Source: Lachnospiraceae bacterium
Lineage (GTDB): Bacteria > Bacillota > Clostridia > Lachnospirales > Lachnospiraceae
DNA: 9,535 nucleotides
Direction of reading: 5' to 3'
NCBI GenBank assembly: GCA_021205045.1
Contig: JAJPYH010000046.1
Span: 1-9,535, forward strand
The translations under genes and the position numbers were made by a program. Positions 1 to 5,491 of the stretch are shown one piece after another. Numbering within the stretch: the stretch's first letter is position 1; the number at the start of each line of letters is the position of its first letter. Under the pieces are notes generated by a model. That model saw only the letters and a list, made by a program, of their open reading frames with translations. It searched no databases and was not told the DNA's origin.

Positions 1-30
1 ATGGCTTATAGGAATCTTTTCAAAAACCGC

Positions 31-59
31 TTGCAATTTGACAGAAAGAGTGCTATAGT
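31..59 (+). promoter_or_regulatory. Candidate sigma-A promoter of the permease operon
   Basis: A -35-like TTGCAA (31-36) is separated by 17 bases from TATAGT (54-59). TG at 51-52 makes it an extended -10 (TGnTATAGT). A second, overlapping pair is possible: TTGACA (38-43), 17 bases, GATAAG (61-66). Either would start transcription near base 66-73, leaving a leader of about 75-80 bases before the first permease. No coding sequence was recognised in 1-148; a 24-codon reading frame from base 1 overlaps the promoter and is probably chance. Confidence 0.6.
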
Positions 60-101
60 AGATAAGGTTAATTAAATGCTCAATGATAATGAGAGAAGCG
101 T

Positions 102-120
102 ATAGATAGCGTTTATCTAT
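102..120 (+). promoter_or_regulatory. 7-bp inverted repeat in the leader of the permease operon
   Basis: ATAGATA (102-108) and TATCTAT (114-120) are exact inverse complements around a 5-base centre, GCGTT. It lies downstream of the predicted start of transcription and 17 bases upstream of the ribosome site GGAGG (137-141). It could be an operator bound by a dimeric regulator or a small leader hairpin. An AT-rich 7-bp repeat could also be chance, so this is a weak call. Confidence 0.35.
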
Positions 121-148
121 TGACATTAAGAAGGATGGAGGTCTTAAA

Positions 149-1096
149 ATGGCTAAAGCGAGGGTAAAACCTGTAAAGGGAACGACCACGCCATGGAGCA
201 AGGCGATTAAGCGCGACTGGCAGCTGTACCTGATGGTATTGGTGCCGCTTGTGCTGGTGTTTGTCTTTGTCTATGGTGCGTATCCCGGTCTGCGCATGGC
301 ATTCATGGATTATAAGCCGGCCAAGGGCTATGCGGGCAGCGAGTGGGTGGGATTGGAGACATTCCGGAAGATTTTCCAGGATGCGGATTTTATCCGTGCG
401 CTGCGCAATTCAATTGTATTTAACCTGCTGGATCTGCTGGTAGGCTTCCCGATGCCCATCATTCTGGCTCTGATGCTGAATGAACTGAGGTTTCAGAGGT
501 TCAAGAAGGTCTCTCAGACCATTCTTTACATGCCTCACTTCCTGTCCTGGGCTATCATCGGCAGCATCGCGCTGACCATGTTCAAGCCCTCCAGCGGCCT
601 GATCAATACTGTCCTGTTGAATGCAGGCGTGATTTCCCAGGGTATTCCTTTCCTCAATGAGAAGTGGCACTGGGCCGTGACCTATCTGCTCATCGGCGCA
701 TGGCAGAGCATGGGCTGGGGCACTATCCTGTATCTGGCGGCTATTACCGGCATCAGCGCTGATCTGTATGAGGCGGCCATGATTGACGGTGCCAACCGGT
801 GGAAGAGAATGTGGTATATTACCCTGCCTGGCATCAAGAGTACGATCGTCACACTGCTGATCATGAACCTGGGCAAGGTGATGGGTTCCAACTTCGAGCG
901 TCTGAAGGCCTTTGAGAATTCCATGGTCAAGGATTTCCAGTATCAGCTGGCCATCTATATTTATAATAAAGGTCTTAGCAATCAGAAATACAGTATGGCT
1001 ACCGCCGTGGGTCTCTTCCAGTCTCTGGTGGGCCTGGCTCTGGTGCTTTTGACTGACCGTATCGCCAAGGCAATGGGCGAGAACGGATTACTGTAG
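149..1096 (+). CDS. ABC sugar transporter permease, LplB/YteP type (CUT1)
   Basis: This is one of the two membrane-spanning subunits of a binding-protein-dependent sugar importer in the cytoplasmic membrane. The 315-residue protein has a basic N-terminus, then about six hydrophobic segments (roughly 26-45, 87-112, 126-145, 173-200, 230-246, 284-303). The cytoplasmic EAA loop that docks the ATPase is clear: EAA at 208-210, Gly214, then I-x-LP at 224-227. Length and order match the LplB/YteP family of oligosaccharide permeases. The start is fixed by GGAGG at 137-141, 7 bases ahead of ATG. Fifteen bases separate its stop from the next permease, so the two are co-transcribed. No ATPase gene lies in the window; CUT1 systems of this type often share an MsmK/UgpC-like ATPase encoded elsewhere. 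The substrate cannot be read from the permease itself; the neighbouring enzymes suggest a pectin oligosaccharide. Confidence 0.93.
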   Translation: MAKARVKPVKGTTTPWSKAIKRDWQLYLMVLVPLVLVFVFVYGAYPGLRMAFMDYKPAKGYAGSEWVGLETFRKIFQDADFIRALRNSIVFNLLDLLVGFPMPIILALMLNELRFQRFKKVSQTILYMPHFLSWAIIGSIALTMFKPSSGLINTVLLNAGVISQGIPFLNEKWHWAVTYLLIGAWQSMGWGTILYLAAITGISADLYEAAMIDGANRWKRMWYITLPGIKSTIVTLLIMNLGKVMGSNFERLKAFENSMVKDFQYQLAIYIYNKGLSNQKYSMATAVGLFQSLVGLALVLLTDRIAKAMGENGLL

Positions 1097-1111
1097 GGGA
1101 GGTGCGAACGT

Positions 1112-2032
1112 ATGGCAAAGAATAATGAAAAAGAAGTAGAAGACAGATCAGCTGGTGCCCGCGCCATTGTCAAGTTCCGGGTCAGTGATGTTCTCATTAT
1201 CCTGTTTGTCAGCATTTTGTGCCTGACCTGCATTCTGCCCATTCTCCATGTGCTGGCCAAGTCCCTTTCCAGCAACACGGCGGTTCTGGCAAGGAGGGTG
1301 TATTTCTGGCCTGTGGAATTTTCGCTGGCGGCTTATAAGGAGGTTTTCGCGGACTCTTCCATGACCTATTCCATGTTCTTCTATTTGGAGTTCACATTGA
1401 TCTACACAATCCTGGGCATGGTAGCCTGTACCTGTGCGGCTTATCCGCTCTCCAAGAAGAGACTGAAGGGCAGGAGTGTGCTGACCTTCCTGCTGATGGT
1501 ACCCATGTATTTCTCCGCCGGTATCATCCCCCAGTATCTGCTGTATTTTAATCTGGGAATTTACGACACCATGTGGGTGCTGATCCTTCCACTGATCTAT
1601 TCCGCATACAATATGCTGATCATGAAGAACTTCTTCATGACCACTATTCCGGAGAGTCTGGAGGAATCCGCATTCCTGGACGGCGCATCCAACTTCCAGA
1701 TTTTATTCAAGATTGTGCTGCCGCTGTGCAAGCCGATCCTGGCAACCCTTTCCCTGTTCTACGCGGTAGGACGTTGGAATTCCTACGCAGACAATATGTA
1801 CTTTACCCGTTCTTCCGAGCTGAAGATGATCCAGTACAAGCTGTATCAGCTGGTGGCGGCGGCGTCCGAGTCTCAGACATTCTCTCTGGATACCGGCAGT
1901 AACATTGAGTCCACACCGGAAGTGCAGCAGGCGGCCTGCGTTATGTTTGCTACAGTCCCGATCCTAATCATCTATCCCTTCGTGCAGAAGTATTTCGTAC
2001 AGGGCACCATGGTGGGCGCAGTGAAGGAGTAA
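1112..2032 (+). CDS. ABC sugar transporter permease, YtcP/LplC type (CUT1)
   Basis: This is the second permease subunit and would pair with the preceding one to form the transmembrane channel. It has 306 residues: a charged N-terminus of about 25 residues, then six hydrophobic stretches (about 26-48, 91-112, 124-147, 150-170, 205-220, 275-295). The EAA loop appears as EESA at 184-187, Gly191, and I-x-LP at 201-204, which is the degenerate form common in the YtcP/LplC subunit. The C-terminus matches the usual family ending (a F-V-Q-K-Y-F-x-x-G pattern near 290-298, then a short tail). ATG is preceded by GGGAGG (1097-1102) with a 9-base spacer. It is tightly linked to the first permease but is followed by a 132-base spacer holding a stem-loop and a probable promoter before the binding protein. 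The two parts of the transporter may therefore be expressed at different levels. Confidence 0.93.
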   Translation: MAKNNEKEVEDRSAGARAIVKFRVSDVLIILFVSILCLTCILPILHVLAKSLSSNTAVLARRVYFWPVEFSLAAYKEVFADSSMTYSMFFYLEFTLIYTILGMVACTCAAYPLSKKRLKGRSVLTFLLMVPMYFSAGIIPQYLLYFNLGIYDTMWVLILPLIYSAYNMLIMKNFFMTTIPESLEESAFLDGASNFQILFKIVLPLCKPILATLSLFYAVGRWNSYADNMYFTRSSELKMIQYKLYQLVAAASESQTFSLDTGSNIESTPEVQQAACVMFATVPILIIYPFVQKYFVQGTMVGAVKE

Positions 2033-2042
2033 TCTTAAACTT

Positions 2043-2078
2043 TATAGTGAACGACAAAGTCCTTTGCCGTTCACTATA
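2043..2078 (+). terminator. Stem-loop after the permeases; leaky terminator or mRNA-processing hairpin
   Basis: An exact 11-bp stem (2043-2053 with 2068-2078) encloses a further CAAAG/CTTTG pairing (2055-2059 with 2062-2066), giving a long nearly continuous hairpin with one A/C mismatch. It begins 10 bases after the permease stop codon. The bases that follow (TGTGTTATTTCAATTTT) are T-rich but not an uninterrupted T-run. Partial termination, or protection of the upstream mRNA end, is more likely than full termination. Confidence 0.6.
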
Positions 2079-2104
2079 TGTGTTATTTCAATTTTCGATA
2101 ATTT

Positions 2105-2131
2105 TTCGACATTCTGTCGAATCATTATAAT
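2105..2131 (+). promoter_or_regulatory. Candidate promoter with operator-like palindrome ahead of the binding-protein gene
   Basis: A perfect TATAAT lies at 2126-2131, and the bases around the expected -35 position are only TTTTCG-like, a poor match. Overlapping that -35 region is the inverted repeat TTCGAC (2105-2110), 5 bases, GTCGAA (2116-2121). A related TTTTCGA also occurs at 2092-2098. A good -10 with a weak -35 covered by a palindrome suggests a regulated or activator-dependent promoter serving the binding protein alone. The predicted start of transcription near 2138 leaves a short leader containing GGAGG at 2151-2155. Confidence 0.5.
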
Positions 2132-2164
2132 ATATATTCTACTTAAAAAAGGAGGAAAAAAATT

Positions 2165-3919
2165 ATGTTCAACGCAATTTCCCGCAGAGATTTTATGAAG
2201 GGATTGATGGTTGGCGGCGTGGCGGTAGGTTCCGCCGGACTTCTGTCTGCCTGCGGCAGCAGCTCTTCCAGCTCTTCCACCAGCTCCAGCTCTGAGGACT
2301 CTTCCAGCTCCGAAAGCTCCAGCTCCGAAAGCTCCAGCTCTGAGACTACGGAAACCGTAGCCGGCATGGACGGATGGACCGCTTTTGACGAGACAGTTAC
2401 CCTTCAGATCCCTGTGTATGACCGCGGCAGCTCCAGCAACGGTGTTGCCGATGTGGTAGACAACTACTGGACCAACTGGATTCAGGAGAACTTCGGTGAT
2501 GTATACAATATCGATGTTCAGTTCGTAGCGATCACCCGTTCCGATGTTATGACCGACTACGGTCTGCTGGCCGCTTCCCAGTCCCTTCCCACCATTCTGA
2601 TGGAGTACGACTATGATAAGCTGGCCACCTGGCAGTCCGAGGGTTATTCCGCACCCTATGATATGGAAGAGTTCAAGACTGTCGCTCCCACCTTCTATCA
2701 GATGATGGTAGACGAGGGTACCGACAGCTATACTCAGCTGGATGATGATGATTATCTGATGCTGGGCAAGATACCCCATGGTCATACCACCTACTCCTTT
2801 GTGACCTTCTACCGTAAGGACTGGTTGGAGGAGGCCGGCTACAGTGAGTATCCGTCAACCGCTTCCGAGTTAAATGACCTGTATGAGAAGCTGGTGGAGA
2901 ACGGACACAGTGCACCTCTGGGCGGCACCAAGGTATCCGGCGCCGGCATTGACCAGAACTATGCTTACAGAGACTATCCGCAGGATGAGGAGACCTGGGT
3001 TACCACCGGCGACTATCAGATTCCCGCTCTGTCCACCGAGGCACAGCGCAGATTCCTGAAGCTGGAGAATTATCACTACAATCAGGGCTACACTAATCAG
3101 GAGTATTACATGAGAGACTCGACTGAGGCTCAGTCTGATTTCATCAATGGCCTGTGCTTCACCTATTCCTGCTACACCTCCTCCTCCATCACGGTTCTGG
3201 ACAGCTTCTATGAGACCAACCCGGATGCGGAGCTTCGTGTTTGCGTTTGCAGCAGCGAATTTATCCAGGACGATACCTGGGGTTCCAACAACTCCTATCG
3301 TCCCAACAACATGTTCGGCGCCATGATTTCCCGCTCCACCACCGCTACCGATGATGAGTTCAAGGCAGCTGAGATGTACATGGAATGGATGTGCCAGGAG
3401 GATGTGCTCTTCACCATGCAGTGGGGCATTGAGGACATCAACTTTGAGTACATTGACGGTACCCCGACTGTGATCTCCTCTGATGATTCCAGATATGACG
3501 CAACCTATGCTCAGGGTCACAACAACAATGTAGACTACTGGTGTATCGTGACCTCTATTAAGTCGCTGGGCGACATTGAGTCCGACATTGCGGCTATCAC
3601 ACCTCAGGGTGTTCCTCAGGACTTCTATCAGGATATCCTGGACAACTACTATGGACAGAATCAGCTCTACAATGACGGCTACGCGAACTCCGACGCTCTG
3701 TTCGGTGCTTCCCTGGATTCCGTCAGTGAGTACAGCCAGACTCTGTATGATCTGTACACCGAGTATCGTGACCTGCTGGTGATGTGCGATCCGGATGAGT
3801 TCGATACCCTGTATGATGAGTACAGTGAGAAGTATCTGGCTGCCGGCTATCAGGAGGTTATCAATGAGAGACTTGAGCTCTACAACGAGGGCCTGACCAC
3901 CAAGCTGCCCACCGCATAA
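2165..3919 (+). CDS. ABC transporter solute-binding lipoprotein (LplA/YtcQ-like)
   Basis: This is the extracellular sugar-capturing subunit of the importer encoded just upstream. The 584-residue length suits the large LplA/YtcQ class that partners LplB/YtcP permeases. The N-terminus shows a twin-arginine-like motif SRRDFMK (residues 6-12), a hydrophobic stretch (about 13-27) and a lipobox L-S-A-C with Cys30 as the predicted lipidation site. Residues 32-62 form a serine/acidic linker rich in Ser-Ser-Ser-Ser-Glu repeats, probably a flexible tether from membrane to globular domain. The rest is acidic and rich in Tyr and Trp, as expected for a sugar-stacking pocket, and no frameshift is seen. Start choice: ATG with GGAGG (2151-2155) 9 bases upstream. 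It has its own candidate promoter and is followed 109 bases later by a strong terminator. Ligand identity is inferred only from the adjacent enzymes. Confidence 0.9.
   Translation: MFNAISRRDFMKGLMVGGVAVGSAGLLSACGSSSSSSSTSSSSEDSSSSESSSSESSSSETTETVAGMDGWTAFDETVTLQIPVYDRGSSSNGVADVVDNYWTNWIQENFGDVYNIDVQFVAITRSDVMTDYGLLAASQSLPTILMEYDYDKLATWQSEGYSAPYDMEEFKTVAPTFYQMMVDEGTDSYTQLDDDDYLMLGKIPHGHTTYSFVTFYRKDWLEEAGYSEYPSTASELNDLYEKLVENGHSAPLGGTKVSGAGIDQNYAYRDYPQDEETWVTTGDYQIPALSTEAQRRFLKLENYHYNQGYTNQEYYMRDSTEAQSDFINGLCFTYSCYTSSSITVLDSFYETNPDAELRVCVCSSEFIQDDTWGSNNSYRPNNMFGAMISRSTTATDDEFKAAEMYMEWMCQEDVLFTMQWGIEDINFEYIDGTPTVISSDDSRYDATYAQGHNNNVDYWCIVTSIKSLGDIESDIAAITPQGVPQDFYQDILDNYYGQNQLYNDGYANSDALFGASLDSVSEYSQTLYDLYTEYRDLLVMCDPDEFDTLYDEYSEKYLAAGYQEVINERLELYNEGLTTKLPTA
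2262..2343 (+). repeat. Serine-codon low-complexity tract with a tandem 15-bp repeat
   Basis: Alternating AGC, TCC and TCT serine codons encode the post-lipobox linker. It includes two exact tandem copies of the 15-bp unit TCCGAAAGCTCCAGC (2309-2323 and 2324-2338). The unit length is a multiple of three, so copy-number change would lengthen or shorten the linker without a frameshift. Confidence 0.8.
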
Positions 3920-3954
3920 GACAGCGAAGTCTGTAAATATTCCGGGAGTCTGAA

Positions 3955-3993
3955 CTGCAGTCTGTATGTGTGAATTCCCTGCAGACTGTATGT
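3955..3993 (+). repeat. 15-bp direct repeat downstream of the binding protein
   Basis: CTGCAGTCTGTATGT (3955-3969) and CTGCAGACTGTATGT (3979-3993) differ at one base and are spaced 24 bases apart. The single T-to-A difference also makes CAGTCTG (3958-3964) and CAGACTG (3982-3988) exact inverse complements, so the pair can form a 7-bp hairpin. Its function is unknown; it may be a regulator site or a duplication remnant. Confidence 0.5.
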
Positions 3994-4028
3994 TGACGGC
4001 ACTTTCATGAGAAAGAACGGATGAATTG

Positions 4029-4070
4029 AAATCCTCCGGCTTAATTGTAATTTAAGCCGGAGGATTTTTT
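4029..4070 (+). terminator. Strong rho-independent terminator of the transport unit
   Basis: A perfect 16-bp stem (4029-4044 with 4052-4067) with a 7-base loop TTGTAAT and a GC-rich core CCTCCGGC is followed directly by a T-run (4065-4070). It lies 109 bases after the binding-protein stop codon. Its core matches that of the hairpin at the far end of the enzyme unit (9404-9433). Confidence 0.93.
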
Positions 4071-4136
4071 AAAGGACTGATTTTTGCTAAATGAGTTTCT
4101 GATTGGCGGCAAAACCTCCGGAAACGAGAATGATAC

Positions 4137-4164
4137 TTGATGTTAGAAGGAATACATATATAAT
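4137..4164 (+). promoter_or_regulatory. Candidate sigma-A promoter of the enzyme operon
   Basis: TTGATG (4137-4142), a 16-base spacer and a perfect TATAAT (4159-4164) lie just downstream of the transport-unit terminator and 165 bases upstream of the GH105 start codon. The predicted start near 4171 gives a leader of about 158 bases. This is the best promoter in the window by fit to consensus. Confidence 0.65.
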
Positions 4165-4179
4165 GAAAATGAAGAAAAA

Positions 4180-4196
4180 GGCAAAAAATATTTGCC
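4180..4196. promoter_or_regulatory. Operator-like palindrome just downstream of the enzyme-operon promoter
   Basis: GGCAAA (4180-4185) and TTTGCC (4191-4196) are exact inverse complements around AAATA. The palindrome starts 15 bases after the -10 box, around +10 to +26, which is a usual place for a repressor to block transcription. It does not fit the catabolite cre consensus, so a dedicated pathway regulator is the likelier binder if this is a real site. As RNA it would be a 6-bp hairpin. Confidence 0.45.
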
Positions 4197-4328
4197 GTTT
4201 CGTACAGGTGTAATAAATTTGAAAGAGACAGAAAGAAGGATTTTGTTCTGTTAAGCGATACAATCTGAATTCTTCGCTCTGTTAATCAATATATCAAATA
4301 ATAAAAAGGAAGGTTAAAGGAGGCTGCT

Positions 4329-5381
4329 ATGGCAAAGCTAGAATTCGACAAAACACAGATTGAGGAAGTCATTGACAAAGTGGTCAGAAAGACCATGAAC
4401 ATGGATCTAACCTGGGACTGGCCCTGCGGCGTGGCTTACTACGGCGTCAGCGAGGCCTATGAGAAGACGGGGAAGGAGGAGTATCTGACCCTGTTAAAGG
4501 ACAGAGTGGATGAACTGATTGATCTTGGACTCCCAAAGGTATGGACAGTGAACGCCTGTGCTATGGGTCACTGCCTTGTCACTCTGTATCAGGCGACAGG
4601 AGAGCAGAAATATCATGATATTCTGATGTCCAAGATTGCTTATCTCAAAAACGACGCTCTTCGCTTTGGCGATCATGTGTTACAGCACACAGTCTCCGCC
4701 AACAACGACTTCCCGGAGCAGGCCTGGGCGGACACCCTGTTTATGGCAGCCTTCCTGCTGCTGCGCGTGGGCGTCATGGAGAATGATCAGGAACTGATCG
4801 ACGACGCTTTAAATCAGTGGTACTGGCATATTGAATACCTGCAGGATCCGGCCAGCGGCTTTTATTATCACGGTTATGACAACATTGCCAAAAATCATAT
4901 GTCCGGCATTTACTGGGGCCGTGCCAATGCCTGGGCTGCCTATACCATGTCCAAGGTGGGAGGTATCCTGCCGCAGTGCTATCTGTATCCCAAATATCTG
5001 GAGATCGCAGGCTCTCTGAATGAGCAGCTGGCGGCTTTGAAGACCGTGCAGACCGAAAACGGCCTCTGGAGAACGGTTCTGGATGATCCGGAGTCCTATG
5101 AGGAGATCTCTGCCTCCGCAGGTATCGCGGCGGCCATGCTGGAGCGCGGCAACGTGTTGCACACCAAGTACATCAATAAGTCTATCAAGGGGCTGCTGGC
5201 CAATATCAGCGAAGACGGCAAGGTCATGAACGTATCCGGCGGCACGGCGGTCATGAATGACAAAGAGGGCTATCGCGGCATTCCGAAGCGCTGGATTCAG
5301 GGCTGGGGCCAGGGACTAGTGCTGGCATTCTTCTCCACGCTGTTAGTGTCTGACAAGATTCAGAAGGACGGAGCTTTATAA
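4329..5381 (+). CDS. GH105-like unsaturated rhamnogalacturonyl hydrolase (YteR/YesR-related)
   Basis: The predicted role is removal of the 4,5-unsaturated uronic acid that lyases leave at the non-reducing end of pectin fragments, by hydration of its double bond. The 350-residue protein lacks a signal peptide, so it is cytoplasmic. Family marks are the N-terminal W-D-W-P-C-G-V-A region (29-36), helical hairpins typical of an (alpha/alpha)6 barrel, F-P-E-Q-A-W-A-D (128-135), H-G-Y-D (181-184) and W-G-R-A-N-A-W (196-202). Asp135, His181, Trp196, Arg198 and Trp202 appear to match YteR Asp143 (general acid/base), His189, Trp211, Arg213 and Trp217. Oddly, the positions expected for YteR Asp88 and His132 seem to be Asn75 and Ala124. 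ATG follows AAAGGAGG (4316-4323) with a 5-base spacer. It is the first gene of the enzyme unit. The substrate may differ from classic RG-I disaccharide. Confidence 0.87.
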   Translation: MAKLEFDKTQIEEVIDKVVRKTMNMDLTWDWPCGVAYYGVSEAYEKTGKEEYLTLLKDRVDELIDLGLPKVWTVNACAMGHCLVTLYQATGEQKYHDILMSKIAYLKNDALRFGDHVLQHTVSANNDFPEQAWADTLFMAAFLLLRVGVMENDQELIDDALNQWYWHIEYLQDPASGFYYHGYDNIAKNHMSGIYWGRANAWAAYTMSKVGGILPQCYLYPKYLEIAGSLNEQLAALKTVQTENGLWRTVLDDPESYEEISASAGIAAAMLERGNVLHTKYINKSIKGLLANISEDGKVMNVSGGTAVMNDKEGYRGIPKRWIQGWGQGLVLAFFSTLLVSDKIQKDGAL

Positions 5382-5394
5382 AGAATTCCTGCTG

Positions 5395-5460
5395 ACGAAA
5401 GCTGCGGCGTCTGAATGGACTGGCTTTATCGGGAGATTCAGGCGGCTGCAGCGGTATCGT
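5395..5460 (+). other. Long intergenic stem-loop between GH105 and GH112
   Basis: Bases 5401-5416 pair with 5436-5452 over 16 pairs, including two G-T wobbles and one bulged G (5445), around a 19-base loop. ACGA (5395-5398) and TCGT (5457-5460) can extend the foot. No T-run follows, so it is not an ordinary terminator. It ends 14 bases before the AGAAAGGG ribosome site of the next gene. The likeliest roles are mRNA stability, processing, or tuning of GH112 expression. Confidence 0.6.
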
Positions 5461-5491
5461 AAACATTTCATATCAGAAAGGGCATTTCATT

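Larger units (their letters stand above)
3920..4328. other. Intergenic region between transport and enzyme units
   Basis: This 409-base stretch has no recognisable gene on either strand. From left to right it holds a 15-bp imperfect direct repeat (3955-3969 and 3979-3993, one mismatch), the terminator of the transport unit (4029-4070) and the promoter of the enzyme unit (4137-4164). These are followed by a palindrome (4180-4196) and an AT-rich leader. The leader also contains an 8-base direct repeat TCTGTTAA (4247-4254 and 4278-4285) and a short AGCGA/TCGCT inverted repeat (4254-4258, 4274-4278). No known riboswitch was recognised. Confidence 0.7.

Noticed and set aside
21..36. Catabolite cre-like site around the -35 region
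   Set aside because: Only the central CG and the right half fit the cre consensus; the T and G of the left half are missing.
1..75. Short reading frame from base 1 (24 codons and TAA)
   Set aside because: It overlaps the best promoter boxes, has no visible ribosome site because the window starts at its ATG, and shows no recognisable motif. It could be a chance frame or the tail of a larger gene.
60..100. Possible divergent promoter on the minus strand (TTGAGC with TACTAT)
   Set aside because: Both boxes are weak, the region is AT-rich, and no divergent gene is visible within the window.
2143..2367. Minus-strand frame with Glu/Leu/Ser repeats
   Set aside because: It is the antisense reading of the serine-codon tract of the binding protein.
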